From: Mycolicibacterium sp.
GTDB lineage: Bacteria > Actinomycetota > Actinomycetes > Mycobacteriales > Mycobacteriaceae
Length of the DNA: 64,000 bases
Reading direction: 5' to 3'
Assembly (NCBI GenBank): GCA_020637165.1
Contig: JACJWN010000004.1
Span: 62,001-126,000 of the forward strand
Shown: piece by piece, positions 1 through 8,601 of the stretch
How the letters are laid out: every line of letters begins with the position of its first letter
How positions within the stretch are numbered: position 1 is the first letter of the stretch
Translations under genes and position numbers: made by a program
The notes under the pieces: model-generated
Told to the model about the DNA's origin: nothing
The model's database searches: none
Seen by the model: the letters and a program-made list of their open reading frames with translations, nothing else

Positions 1-2
1 AT

Positions 3-431
3 GACGACGCCGATTCACTCTTCGAACAACTCGCCCGTCTTTACCCGATTGCCGTCGATCGAGAACAGCTGGAGCGCATGGCCGGCTCCCGGCGGGCGTG
101 GCACGACCTCGTTGACCTACTGATAGACGACACCGATCGGATTCTCGGCGCCCTGCAGCGTAACTTGGGCCGCGACGAACTGATCGCCTTCGAGCGACGC
201 ACCATCCTGACGATCCTCGACCGGCGTTGGCGCGACCACCTCTACGAACTCGACACGCTGCGCGACGCAGTCCAGTGGCGTGCCTCGGCCGGTCGAGATC
301 CCTTCGTGGAGTTCACCGCCGGGGCGACTCACCGCTTCGACCACATGTCCAAGGACATCGAAGCCGAAGTCGCCCAAGCGGTGCTGGCCGGACCACCAGA
401 CGGAATTCAACTCACGTTTTCGCGACGCTAG
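3..431 (+). CDS. SecA-family protein, C-terminal fragment (start outside window)
   Basis: The open frame enters from the left edge and ends at TAG 429-431, giving about 142 residues. The stretch with IDDTDRILGALQR, ERRTILTILDRRWRDHLYEL and the following RDPFVEF resembles the helical scaffold/wing C-terminus of SecA preprotein translocase ATPases (compare the SecA pattern DRKWREHLYEMD...RDPLVEY). SecA couples ATP hydrolysis to protein export through SecYEG at the inner membrane. The zinc-binding SecA tail is absent, as is common in accessory SecA proteins. Only the last part is visible, so it is unclear whether this is secA1, secA2 or a further paralogue. I do not recall a SecA gene next to cyp142 in M. 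tuberculosis. The stop overlaps the convergent cyp142 stop by 4 nt. Confidence 0.55.
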   Translation, partial: DDADSLFEQLARLYPIAVDREQLERMAGSRRAWHDLVDLLIDDTDRILGALQRNLGRDELIAFERRTILTILDRRWRDHLYELDTLRDAVQWRASAGRDPFVEFTAGATHRFDHMSKDIEAEVAQAVLAGPPDGIQLTFSRR

Positions 432-1624
432 GCCATCACCGGCGCCGACGGGGTGAACACCACTGGCATCCGCTCGGGCCCGCTGACGAAATTGGCCGGC
501 CGCAATGGCAGAGCAGAATCGTCGGCAAGCCGAAGGTCCGGCAGCCGGCGCAGGATTGTGCGCAACATGGTGGTGAGCTCCAGACGGGCCAGCTGATTAC
601 CCAAGCAGAAGTGCGTGCCGAACCCGAACGCAAGGTGGCTGTTGGGGGCGCGGTCGATGCGGAAGTTCTCCGGGTCGCCGAACGTCGACTCGTCGAAGTT
701 GGCCGATTCGAACAACAGCAGCATCTTCTCCCCCTTCCGCAGTTCGGTACCGTGAAATTCGTTGTCCCGCAGCACCGTGCGCGCCATATTCTTCACCGGA
801 GAGGTCCAGCGCAGCATCTCCTCAACGGCTCCCGGCACCAGCGCCTCGTCGGCGATCAGACGTTCCCATTGATCGGGGTGGCGCAGCAGTTGATCGGTGC
901 CCCCCGAGAGTGTGTGCCGGGTGGTCTCGTCGCCGCCGATCAGAATCAGCAACGTCTCGAAGACGATTTCGTCATCCGACATCCGGTGGCCGTCGACCTC
1001 GGCGTTGGCCAGGATTGAGAACAGGTCCCCCGCCGGCTCGGCACGCCGCCGGGCGATGGTCTCCATCGCGAAGGCCTGATAGCCGGCAAAGGCCCCCATC
1101 AGCGCCTGCACCGCCGCCTCGTCGGCCGCCGAACTCAGCCCGCACACCAGGTCGTCGGACCACTTCAGCAGGGTGGCCCGTTCGGCCGGCAGAACCCCGA
1201 GCATGTCGCCGATGACGGCCATCGGCAGCGGCGCGGCGAGGTCCCGGACGAAGTCGCACTCCCCGCGTTCGCACACCGCGTCGACGAGCGTGTTGCACAG
1301 CGTCTCGATGCCCGCCGCCTTGTCCATCAACTGCTTGCGGGTGAAGCCGGCGTTGACCAGTTTGCGGCGCAGTAGGTGGTCGGGGTCGTCCATATCGATC
1401 ATGTAGGGCATGGCGGGCTGGTCGGGGCGGATGCCGCCGGTGTTGGAGAAGACCTCCGGGTTGCGTTCGGCGTCGAGCACGGCCTGGTAGCTGGCTGCGG
1501 CGGCCAAACCCTCACGGTCCCGGAAGACCGGTTCGTTGGCCCGCATCCACCGGTAGGCGTCGCGGGCCGAGCCGTCGGCGAAGAAGTTCCCGTCGGTCAG
1601 ATCCACATCCGGTCTGGAAGTCAT
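428..1624 (-). CDS. cyp142: Cytochrome P450 CYP142, steroid C26/C27 monooxygenase
   Basis: A 398-residue soluble P450. The I-helix oxygen-activation motif GGDETT is at residues 230-235, the K-helix ExxR is E269-R272, and the haem-thiolate signature FGFGTHFCLG places the ligand at C340. Length, sequence feel and position at the edge of the cholesterol island match M. tuberculosis Rv3518c. CYP142 oxidises the terminal methyl of the cholesterol/cholestenone side chain to the acid and backs up CYP125, with opposite stereochemistry at C25 (family knowledge). The gene is divergent from the downstream acetoacetate-decarboxylase-like gene with only 53 bp between starts. I see no KstR box in that gap, so direct KstR control from this promoter is not evident. 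Confidence 0.92.
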   Translation of the reverse strand: MTSRPDVDLTDGNFFADGSARDAYRWMRANEPVFRDREGLAAAASYQAVLDAERNPEVFSNTGGIRPDQPAMPYMIDMDDPDHLLRRKLVNAGFTRKQLMDKAAGIETLCNTLVDAVCERGECDFVRDLAAPLPMAVIGDMLGVLPAERATLLKWSDDLVCGLSSAADEAAVQALMGAFAGYQAFAMETIARRRAEPAGDLFSILANAEVDGHRMSDDEIVFETLLILIGGDETTRHTLSGGTDQLLRHPDQWERLIADEALVPGAVEEMLRWTSPVKNMARTVLRDNEFHGTELRKGEKMLLLFESANFDESTFGDPENFRIDRAPNSHLAFGFGTHFCLGNQLARLELTTMLRTILRRLPDLRLADDSALPLRPANFVSGPERMPVVFTPSAPVMA

Positions 1625-1677
1625 CGGGCCGCCTTTCGCGCTTCCGTTGCGCTCTCGCGGCGCACTACAGTGGCCGC

Positions 1678-2409
1678 ATGGCCGCGGCTACGCACACCAT
1701 CGCCGGGACGGTGCTGACGATGCCGGTGCGGGTCCGCAAGGCCGACGTGCACACCGCGATGTTCTCGGTGCCTGCCGACGCGGCTCAGCGGCTCATCGAC
1801 TACAGCGGGCTGGAAGTCTGCCGATTCCGCCCGGACCGGGCCGTGGTGACGTTGATACTGGCCCGCTACCTCGACGGCGACCTCGGCCGCTACCACGAGT
1901 TCGGCACCTGCGTCATGGTCAATCCGGTCGGCTCGCAGCGACACGGGGTGCGTGCGCTGGCCGACGCGGCGGCCTTCGTCCATCACCTTCCGGTCGACCA
2001 GGCGTTCACCCTGGAAGCCGGCCGGACCATCTGGGGTTTCCCGAAGATCATGGCGGACTTCGCAGTTCGGGACTCCAACCCGTTCAGCTTCGAGGTCTCC
2101 GAGGGCGGGGCGCTGATCGCCGGTATGGAGTTCAGCAGGGGCGTACCCGTCCCGGCACTGCGCCCGCGCCGGCAGGTGCTCAAGACCTACACCCACTCCG
2201 ACGGCACCACGCGCGAGGTGCCGTGGGAGATGAAGACCACCGGAATCCGGTTCCGGCCCGCCGGCGCGCGCCTGCGCCTCGGCGACCATCCCTACGCAGA
2301 GGAACTCGCCTCCCTGGGCCTGCCGCGACGCGCGATGGTGTCCGCCTCGGTGGGAAACCTGGAGATGTCGTTCGGCGAGGCCCTGCCCGTCGACCGCGCG
2401 CCGCGCTGA
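1678..2409 (+). CDS. Acetoacetate decarboxylase-fold protein (Rv3519-like)
   Basis: A 243-residue protein with the acetoacetate decarboxylase-like fold signature, including EAGRTIWGFPKIMADF (residues about 113-128), the segment that holds the substrate pocket in this family. It matches M. tuberculosis Rv3519 in position. Its reaction in steroid degradation is not established; acting on a 3-oxo or enol acid is only an inference from the fold. I did not verify the catalytic Schiff-base lysine. It is transcribed away from cyp142. It converges on the flavin-type oxidoreductase gene, and a perfect KstR palindrome lies just after its stop rather than before its start. Confidence 0.8.
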   Translation: MAAATHTIAGTVLTMPVRVRKADVHTAMFSVPADAAQRLIDYSGLEVCRFRPDRAVVTLILARYLDGDLGRYHEFGTCVMVNPVGSQRHGVRALADAAAFVHHLPVDQAFTLEAGRTIWGFPKIMADFAVRDSNPFSFEVSEGGALIAGMEFSRGVPVPALRPRRQVLKTYTHSDGTTREVPWEMKTTGIRFRPAGARLRLGDHPYAEELASLGLPRRAMVSASVGNLEMSFGEALPVDRAPR

Positions 2410-2434
2410 ACGCCCCGTCGTCACCCGGCCAATT

Positions 2435-2448
2435 TAGAACGCGTTCTA
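2435..2448. promoter_or_regulatory. KstR operator-like palindrome in a convergent gap
   Basis: TAGAACGCGTTCTA fits TnnAACnnGTTnnA exactly; with flanking bases it is a 16-bp perfect palindrome (2434-2449). It sits 25 bp past one stop and 19 bp past the opposing stop, so it is not upstream of any recognised gene. Confidence 0.65.
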
Positions 2449-2467
2449 ACTCGGCCGCAAGCAAACC

Positions 2468-3499
2468 TCACAGCAATCCGGCGACGTCCCGGATCTGCTC
2501 CGGGCTGCGCGCGCCGATGACCATCATCGTCACCCCCGCCGCCTCCCACACCGCGATCTGCTCACGCACGTATGCGACATCGCCGACGATGGCGGCGTCA
2601 TCGACCAGTTCGTCCGGGATGACCTTGGCCGCCTCGTCCTTGCGCCCGGAGCGGAACAGCCGGGTGACGTCCTCGACCACCTCCGAGTAGCCCATCCGGC
2701 GGTAGACATCGGCGTGGAAATTGGTCTCCTCGGCGCCCATCCCGCCCATGTAGAGGGCCAGGAACGGCTTGATCATCTCCATCGTCGCGGGCCGGTCGTC
2801 GGTGATGACGACCTGGGCGGTGGCGCAGATCTCGAAGTCCTCCCGGGTGCGCCGGGCGCCGGGGCGGGCGAAACCCTCGTCGAGCCACTCGTTGTACATC
2901 CCGGCGAGCCGCGGTGAGTAGAACAGCGGGAGCCAGCCGTCACAGATCTCGGCGGACAGCGCGACGTTCTTGGGCCCCTCGGCGCCCAGCATGATCGGGA
3001 TGTCGGCGCGCAGTGGGTGCACGATGGGCTTGAGCGCCTTACCCAGCCCGGTGGTGCCCTCCCCGGCCAGCGGCAGCGGGTAGTGCGGGCCGGCGCTGGT
3101 GACCGGCGCCTCCCGCGCCCACACCTGACGGACGATGTCGACGTACTCGCGAGTGCGGGCCAGAGGCTTGGGGAACCGCTGTCCGTACCAGCCCTCCACC
3201 ACCTGCGGCCCGGAGACTCCCAGACCCAGGATGTGCCGGCCGCCGGAGAGGTGGTCCAGCGTCAGCGAGGCCATGGCGCAGGCCGTCGGGGTCCGCGCCG
3301 ACAACTGGACCACTGAGGTGCCCAGACGCATCCGGACCGTCTGACGGCCCCACCACGCCAGCGGGGTGAATGCGTCCGAGCCCCACGCCTCGGCGGTGAA
3401 AACGGTGTCGAAGCCCGCCTCCTCGGCGGCGGCCACCAGCTCGGCATGGTTGGTGGGCGGCTGCGCGCCCCAGTACCCCAGTTGCAGACCAAACTTCAT
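2468..3499 (-). CDS. LLM-class (luciferase-like) F420-dependent-type oxidoreductase, Rv3520c-like
   Basis: A 343-residue TIM-barrel oxidoreductase of the luciferase-like monooxygenase class. It begins MKFGLQLGYWGAQPP and carries EEAGFDTVFTAEAWGSD and LGTSVVQLSARTPTACAMA, typical of mycobacterial F420-dependent enzymes. It corresponds to Rv3520c, a coenzyme-F420-type oxidoreductase in the KstR regulon (recalled); its steroid substrate is unknown. The start lies 46 bp from a KstR box that it shares with the divergent DUF35 gene, so cholesterol induction is likely. Confidence 0.87.
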   Translation of the reverse strand: MKFGLQLGYWGAQPPTNHAELVAAAEEAGFDTVFTAEAWGSDAFTPLAWWGRQTVRMRLGTSVVQLSARTPTACAMASLTLDHLSGGRHILGLGVSGPQVVEGWYGQRFPKPLARTREYVDIVRQVWAREAPVTSAGPHYPLPLAGEGTTGLGKALKPIVHPLRADIPIMLGAEGPKNVALSAEICDGWLPLFYSPRLAGMYNEWLDEGFARPGARRTREDFEICATAQVVITDDRPATMEMIKPFLALYMGGMGAEETNFHADVYRRMGYSEVVEDVTRLFRSGRKDEAAKVIPDELVDDAAIVGDVAYVREQIAVWEAAGVTMMVIGARSPEQIRDVAGLL

Positions 3500-3545
3500 T
3501 TACCGCCGCCTTCCGGTCTCAGGACACGATCCTTGCCACGATTCT

Positions 3546-3559
3546 TAGAACCTGTTCTA
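3546..3559. promoter_or_regulatory. KstR operator between the oxidoreductase and DUF35 genes
   Basis: TAGAACCTGTTCTA fits the KstR consensus exactly. It ends 9 bp before the GTG of the DUF35 gene and 46 bp before the divergent oxidoreductase start, so it probably controls both. Confidence 0.85.
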
Positions 3560-3568
3560 CTCGATCCC

Positions 3569-4561
3569 GTGACAGCCCGCTCAGGCAGCACCGCGGCAGC
3601 CAAGCCCCCGGTCGCTTCGCACGAACCGCCCCTGTCGGCGCCACTGACACTGTCGTTCGACTACACCCGTTCGGTCGGGCCCACGCTCGGAGCGTTCTTT
3701 ACCGCCCTGCGGGAGCGTCGCATCGTCGGGGTCCGCGGTTCCGACGGAAGGGTTCACGTCCCCGTCATCGAGTACGACCCCGTCACCAACCAACGGTTGA
3801 CCGAGATCATCCCGGTGGCGAGTGTCGGCACGGTGCTGTCGTGGGCGTGGCAACCCGAACCCTTGGACGGACAGCCCCTCGACCGGCCGTTCGCCTGGGC
3901 TCTGATCAAACTCGACGGCGCCGACACCGCCCTGGTGCACGCCGTCGACGGTGAGGTGCGAACCGGAGACCGCGTCTATGCGCACTGGCGCGACGAAACC
4001 GTGGGGGCGATCACCGACATCGTTTGCTTCCTGCCCGGCGACGACCCCGAACAGGTGCCCGACCAGACCGTTGACCGCGACCCGGTCACCATGGTGGTCG
4101 TGCCGACCAGCATCTCCATCGAGCACACCGCGTCACGGCCGGAGAGCATGTACCTGCGGGCACTGCAGCAGGGCCGGCTGCTCGGCGCCCGCAGCGGGGA
4201 TGATGGCAAGGTGTATTTCCCTCCGCGCGAGGCAGATCCGGCGACCGGGAGGGAACTGGATCAGTTCGTCGAACTACCCGAAATCGGAACGGTCACGACC
4301 TTCGCCGTCATCAATATCGCCTTTCCCGGACAGAAGATGCAGCCGCCGTACGTGGTCGCCTACATCCTGCTCGACGGCGCCGACATCCCGTTCCTGCACG
4401 AGGTCACCGAGATCGATGCCGCCGAGGTTCGAATGGGCATGCGGGTCCAGGCGGTCTGGAAGCCCCGCGAGCAGTGGGGACCGGGCATCGACAACATCGA
4501 GCACTTCCGGCCCACCGGCGAACCTGACGCCGACTACGGCAGCTACAAGCATCACCTTTAG
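3569..4561 (+). CDS. Tandem DUF35/OB-fold acyl-CoA-associated protein, Rv3521-like
   Basis: A 330-residue protein from GTG 3569, chosen because it follows the KstR box and drops an out-of-place N-terminus (the frame is open from 3446). Two similar halves are visible. Each has an adenine-rich-ring-like start (RERRIVGVRGSDGRVHVP and LQQGRLLGARSGDDGKVYFP) followed by an OB-type beta segment, as in DUF35 proteins. The usual zinc-ribbon cysteines are lacking. DUF35 proteins partner thiolase-like lipid-transfer proteins; in this pathway the DUF35 part of ChsH2 partners Ltp2. Being first in an operon with ltp4 and ltp3, this protein is probably their partner (inference). The next gene follows after 14 bp. 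Confidence 0.8.
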   Translation: MTARSGSTAAAKPPVASHEPPLSAPLTLSFDYTRSVGPTLGAFFTALRERRIVGVRGSDGRVHVPVIEYDPVTNQRLTEIIPVASVGTVLSWAWQPEPLDGQPLDRPFAWALIKLDGADTALVHAVDGEVRTGDRVYAHWRDETVGAITDIVCFLPGDDPEQVPDQTVDRDPVTMVVVPTSISIEHTASRPESMYLRALQQGRLLGARSGDDGKVYFPPREADPATGRELDQFVELPEIGTVTTFAVINIAFPGQKMQPPYVVAYILLDGADIPFLHEVTEIDAAEVRMGMRVQAVWKPREQWGPGIDNIEHFRPTGEPDADYGSYKHHL

Positions 4562-4575
4562 GGACGGATGGCCAA

Positions 4576-5640
4576 ATGAGCAGAGACGTCGCCGTCGTCG
4601 GGTTCGCCCACGCACCCCACGTCCGCCGGACCGAGGGCACGACCAACGGTGTGGAGATGCTGATGCCGTGCTTCGCCGAGGTCTACTCCGATCTGGGCAT
4701 CAGCCGGTCCGATATCGACTTCTGGTGCTCAGGGTCGTCGGATTACCTTGCCGGGCGGGCATTCTCTTTCATCTCGGCCATCGACTCGATCGGAGCCGTG
4801 CCGCCCATCAACGAGTCACATGTCGAGATGGACGCTGCCTGGGCTCTCTACGAGGCCTATATCAAAGTGCTCACCGGGGAGGTGGACACCGCCCTGGTCT
4901 ACGGGTTCGGAAAGTCCAGCGCCGGCACCCTGCGCCGAGTGCTGGCGCTGCAGACCGATCCCTACACCGTCGCGCCGCTGCTGCCCGACGCGGTGTCCCT
5001 GGCCGGCCTACAGGCCCGGCTGGGCCTGGACTCCGGTCTGTGGACGGACACCGACATGGCCCAGGTGGCACTGGACGCCATCACCGCGGCCGGCCGCACC
5101 GACTCGGTCGAACCGGCAACCAGCATCGCCGAACTCCTGGCCCGCCCACTTTTCGCCGACCCGTTGCGCCGACACGACATCGCGCCGATCACCGACGGCG
5201 CCTCGGTGGTCGTGCTGGCCGCCGGGGACCGCGCCCGGGAACTGCGCGAAAGGCCGGCCTGGATAACCGGTTTCGATCACCGCGTAGAGACGCCGGTAAT
5301 CGGTGCCCGCGATCTGACCCGTTCGGTGTCCACTGCGGCATCGGCACACTCGGCGGCCGGCGGGGATGTCGGCTCCATCGAGGTGGCCGAGATCTGCGCA
5401 CCGTTCAGCCACCAGCAGTTGATCCTCACCGAGGCGATCGGGCTGACACCCGCGACGCGGGTCAACCCCTCCGGCGGTGCACTGGCCGCGAACCCGATGT
5501 TCTCCGCCGGACTGGAGCGTATCGGCTTCGCCGCCAGGCATATCTTCAACGGGTCGGCACAGCGGGTTCTGGCTCATGCCACGAGCGGGCCGGTGCTGCA
5601 GCAGAATCTGGTCACGGTGATGGAAGGGACGGACCGGTGA
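4576..5640 (+). CDS. ltp4: Thiolase-like lipid-transfer protein / aldol-lyase Ltp4
   Basis: A 354-residue thiolase-superfamily protein of the SCP-x/lipid-transfer type. It begins MSRDVAVVGFAHAPHVRR and has VNPSGGALAANPM near the C-terminus, the position of the glycine-rich thiolase loop. The classical nucleophilic cysteine context is absent, as expected for Ltp aldolases. It corresponds to Rv3522. Ltp3/Ltp4 have been linked to side-chain cleavage of C24-branched sterols in actinobacteria (family knowledge). It is the second gene of the KstR-controlled DUF35-ltp4-ltp3 operon, and its TGA overlaps the GTG of ltp3. Confidence 0.87.
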   Translation: MSRDVAVVGFAHAPHVRRTEGTTNGVEMLMPCFAEVYSDLGISRSDIDFWCSGSSDYLAGRAFSFISAIDSIGAVPPINESHVEMDAAWALYEAYIKVLTGEVDTALVYGFGKSSAGTLRRVLALQTDPYTVAPLLPDAVSLAGLQARLGLDSGLWTDTDMAQVALDAITAAGRTDSVEPATSIAELLARPLFADPLRRHDIAPITDGASVVVLAAGDRARELRERPAWITGFDHRVETPVIGARDLTRSVSTAASAHSAAGGDVGSIEVAEICAPFSHQQLILTEAIGLTPATRVNPSGGALAANPMFSAGLERIGFAARHIFNGSAQRVLAHATSGPVLQQNLVTVMEGTDR

Positions 5641-6839
5641 AGCATCCCGCCGCGGTGCTGGGCACCGGACAGACCAAGTACGTCTCCAAACGCCACGACG
5701 TGTCGATGAGCGGCCTGGTGCGTGAGGCGATCGACAGGGCGTTGGCCGACAGCGGGTCGACGCTGTCCGATATCGATGCCGTCGTCGTCGGGAAGGCCCC
5801 GGACTTCTTCGAGGGCGTGATGATGCCCGAGCTGTTCATGGCCGACGCCCTCGGAGCCACGGGCAAGCCGCTGATCCGCGTCCACACCGCCGGATCGGTT
5901 GGAGGTTCCACGGCGGTCGTTGCCGCCAGCCTGGTCCAGTCCGGTCAGTACCGCCGGGTGCTCGCGGTGGCCTGGGAGAAGCAGTCGGAGTCCAACGCCA
6001 TGTGGGCATTGTCGGTTCCGGTGCCGTTCACCAAACCGGTCGGGGCTGGGGCCGGCGGATATTTCGCGCCGCACATCCGGGCCTACATCCGCCGCTCGGG
6101 CGCGCCCGCACATATCGGCGCCATGGTCGCGGTCAAGGACCGGCTCAACGGTGCCCGCAACCCGCTGGCCCACCTCCAACAGTCCGACATCACTCTGGAG
6201 AAGGTGCTGGAGTCTCCGATGTTGTGGGATCCGATCCGCGTCGGCGAGACCTGTCCCTCTTCGGACGGTGCCGCGGCGATGGTGATCGGCGACGAGGAGA
6301 TCAGCGACCGCCGCATCGGGGAGGGCTTTCCGGTCGCCTGGATTCACGCGACCGCGCTGCGCACCGAACCGCTGGCCTACGCCGGGCGGGATCAGGTCAA
6401 CCCGCAGGCCGGGCGCGACGCCGCGGCGGCGTTGTGGTCGGCCGCCGGAATCACCAGCCCTATCGACGAGATCGACGTCGCCGAGATCTACGTTCCGTTC
6501 TCCTGGTTCGAGCCGATGTGGCTGGAGAATCTCGGTTTCGCCCCTGAGGGTGAGGGCTGGAAACTCACCGAGGCCGGCAAGACCGCGATCGCGGGGCGGC
6601 TTCCGGTCAATCCCTCCGGCGGCGTGCTGTCGTCGAATCCGATCGGCGCCTCGGGGATGATCCGCTTCGCCGAGGCGGCCATCCAGGTGATGGGCAAGGC
6701 CGGCGAGCACCAAGTGCCCGGTGCCCGAAAGGCATTGGGGCACGCCTACGGAGGTGGCTCGCAGTATTACTCGATGTGGGTGGTCGGCTCCGACAAGCCG
6801 CCGTCGGGGGGGACGACCTCTTTCAAGCCGGCCCGGTAG
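5637..6839 (+). CDS. ltp3: Thiolase-like lipid-transfer protein / aldol-lyase Ltp3
   Basis: A 400-residue protein from GTG 5637, which overlaps the ltp4 stop as GTGA. The same frame is open much further upstream but reads ltp4 out of phase there, so that part is not coding. Visible thiolase-like features are AAVLGTGQTKYVSKR at the N-terminus, HTAGSVGGSTAVVAAS (residues about 83-98) and VNPSGGVLSSNPIGASG near the end. It corresponds to Rv3523. Ltp3/Ltp4 are implicated in aldolytic cleavage of branched sterol side chains. The 3' end overlaps the convergent carbonic-anhydrase-like gene by 73 bp; both frames look intact there. Confidence 0.88.
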   Translation: MKHPAAVLGTGQTKYVSKRHDVSMSGLVREAIDRALADSGSTLSDIDAVVVGKAPDFFEGVMMPELFMADALGATGKPLIRVHTAGSVGGSTAVVAASLVQSGQYRRVLAVAWEKQSESNAMWALSVPVPFTKPVGAGAGGYFAPHIRAYIRRSGAPAHIGAMVAVKDRLNGARNPLAHLQQSDITLEKVLESPMLWDPIRVGETCPSSDGAAAMVIGDEEISDRRIGEGFPVAWIHATALRTEPLAYAGRDQVNPQAGRDAAAALWSAAGITSPIDEIDVAEIYVPFSWFEPMWLENLGFAPEGEGWKLTEAGKTAIAGRLPVNPSGGVLSSNPIGASGMIRFAEAAIQVMGKAGEHQVPGARKALGHAYGGGSQYYSMWVVGSDKPPSGGTTSFKPAR

Positions 6840-7336
6840 CGCTCCGCGAGGTCGCGGTAGGCCTGCGGGTTGGCGTTGACCCACATCTCCGCCCCGGTTC
6901 CGGCGATCGGGCCCTTGACCTTCGCCGGGGAACCGGTGACCAGCACCTCCGGCGGGATCTGGGTTCCGCCGACCACCAGCGAGTGGGCGGCGACGAGGCT
7001 GCGGGCCCCGATGACCGCGCCGTCGAGGATCGTGCAGTGGTTGGCGATCAGGGCTTCGGCGCCGATATGCGCGCCGTGGACGGTGCACATGTGCGCGATG
7101 GTGGCCCCTGGGCCGACGTCGACCGGGATTCCCGGCGGAGCGTGCAGAACCGAGCCGTCCTGGACGTTGGCGCCTTCCCTGATCACCACCGGGGCGTAGT
7201 CGGCACGGAGGACCGCGTTGAACCAGACCGATGCGCCCGCCTCGACCGTGACGTCTCCGACGAGGACGGCGGTCGGAGCGACGAAGGCGGTGGGATCCAC
7301 CTTGGGCGATCGGCCCTCGAAGGAGAACATCTGCAT
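6767..7336 (-). CDS. Gamma-carbonic-anhydrase-like hexapeptide-repeat protein, Rv3525c-like
   Basis: A 189-residue left-handed beta-helix protein with repeating hexapeptides from about residue 15 to 140 (for example VAPTAVLVGDVTVEAGASVW). Histidines in MCTVHGAHIG and ANHCTILDG lie at positions used for metal binding by gamma-carbonic anhydrases. Length and place fit Rv3525c. Whether it hydrates CO2 or serves another acyl or metal role is unknown. The start may be M1 (7336) or M3, six bases inside. A KstR box lies 81 bp upstream, shared with kshA. Confidence 0.85.
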   Translation of the reverse strand: MQMFSFEGRSPKVDPTAFVAPTAVLVGDVTVEAGASVWFNAVLRADYAPVVIREGANVQDGSVLHAPPGIPVDVGPGATIAHMCTVHGAHIGAEALIANHCTILDGAVIGARSLVAAHSLVVGGTQIPPEVLVTGSPAKVKGPIAGTGAEMWVNANPQAYRDLAERYRAGLKEVVPPDGGLSEPTTHIE

Positions 7337-7416
7337 CGCTCAGATATACCCCAGGACGCGGGGCGCCGCACCGCCGGGAAGCATCCTCGCCGGTTGCACC
7401 ACCACAGCGAAAAACT

Positions 7417-7430
7417 GTAACGTGTTCTAG
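7417..7430. promoter_or_regulatory. KstR operator between Rv3525c-like gene and kshA
   Basis: TGTAACGTGTTCTA matches the KstR consensus. It lies 28 bp before the preferred kshA ATG (7459) and 80 bp from the divergent gene. Confidence 0.85.
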
Positions 7431-7458
7431 TTAGGAAGAACCTTCAGTGGAGGGCGAC

Positions 7459-8601
7459 ATGACCACCGGCATTCGCGAGATCGACACCGGAACCCTGCCA
7501 GACCGGTACGCCCGCGGCTGGCATTGCCTGGGCCCGGTCACGGAGTTCTCCGACGGCCGGCCGCACTCCGTCCACGCGTTCGGCACCAAGCTGGTCGTCT
7601 TCGCCGACTCCACCGGTGCGTTGCACGTACTTGACGCCTACTGCCGTCATCTCGGCGGAGATCTCTCCCAGGGCAGCGTCAAGGGTGATGAAATCGCCTG
7701 CCCGTTCCACGACTGGCGCTGGGGCGGGGACGGCCGCTGCAAGCTGGTGCCCTATGCCAAGCGCACCCCAAAGCTGGCCCGCACCCGTTCCTGGCACACC
7801 GACGTCCGAGCGGGCCTGCTGTTCGTCTGGCACGACCACGAGGGCAACCCACCCCAACCCGAGGTGCGCATCCCCGATATTCCCGAGCAGGCCAGCCCGG
7901 AGTGGACCGACTGGAACTGGAACTCCATGCTCATCGAGGGGTCCAACTGCCGGGAGATCGTCGACAACGTCACTGATATGGCGCACTTCTACTACATCCA
8001 CTTCGGCCTGCCGACCTACTTCAAGAACGTCTTCGAGGGCCACATCGCCTCGCAGTACCTGCACAACGTCGGGCGCCCGGACGTCGGCGGCATGGGCACC
8101 GCCTACGGCGAGTCCCACCTGGACTCCGAGGCCAGTTACTTCGGTCCGTCGTTCATGATCAACTGGCTGCACAACACCTACGGCGACTTCAAGGCCGAGT
8201 CGATCCTGATCAACTGCCACTACCCGGTCAGCCAGGATTCGTTCGTGCTGCAGTGGGGCGTGATCGTGCAGAAGCCCAAGGGCCTTGACGACGCCATGTC
8301 CGAGCGGCTGTCGTCGGCCTTCACCGACGGGGTCAGCAAAGGCTTCCTCCAAGATGTGGAGATCTGGAAGCACAAGACCCGTATCGATAACCCGCTGCTG
8401 GTGGAAGAGGACGGTGCGGTCTACCAGATGCGCCGGTGGTACCAGCAGTTCTACGTCGATGTCGCCGACATCACCCCGGAGATGACCGACCGGTTCGAAC
8501 TCGAGGTGGACACCACCAGGGCCAACGAGAAGTGGAATGTCGAGGTCGAGGAGAACCTGCGTCAGCGGGCCGCCCGGGAGGCGGGGCACCCGGCGTCATG
8601 A
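7459..8601 (+). CDS. kshA: 3-ketosteroid 9-alpha-hydroxylase oxygenase subunit KshA
   Basis: A 380-residue Rieske non-haem iron oxygenase that 9-alpha-hydroxylates ADD/AD and, with KstD, triggers opening of ring B. The Rieske [2Fe-2S] ligands are C62, H64, C81 and H84 (YCRHLGGDLS...CPFHDW). The mononuclear iron site includes H176 and H181 in DNVTDMAHFYYIH. The ATG at 7459 is preferred because GGAGG stands just upstream; an in-frame GTG at 7447 would add four residues. KshA normally draws electrons from KshB. In this window kshB is reduced to its ferredoxin domain, so the reductase must come from elsewhere. The stop overlaps the next gene as ATGA. Confidence 0.95.
   Translation: MTTGIREIDTGTLPDRYARGWHCLGPVTEFSDGRPHSVHAFGTKLVVFADSTGALHVLDAYCRHLGGDLSQGSVKGDEIACPFHDWRWGGDGRCKLVPYAKRTPKLARTRSWHTDVRAGLLFVWHDHEGNPPQPEVRIPDIPEQASPEWTDWNWNSMLIEGSNCREIVDNVTDMAHFYYIHFGLPTYFKNVFEGHIASQYLHNVGRPDVGGMGTAYGESHLDSEASYFGPSFMINWLHNTYGDFKAESILINCHYPVSQDSFVLQWGVIVQKPKGLDDAMSERLSSAFTDGVSKGFLQDVEIWKHKTRIDNPLLVEEDGAVYQMRRWYQQFYVDVADITPEMTDRFELEVDTTRANEKWNVEVEENLRQRAAREAGHPAS

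Noticed and set aside
3951..5636. Long rightward open frame leading into ltp3
   Set aside because: It reads the DUF35 and ltp4 genes out of phase, is arginine/serine-rich and without motifs. Only the part from GTG 5637 is thiolase-like.
5574..7088. 504-codon leftward open frame opposite ltp3
   Set aside because: Arginine/glycine/histidine-rich antisense shadow of ltp3 and the carbonic-anhydrase-like gene; typical of high-GC DNA.
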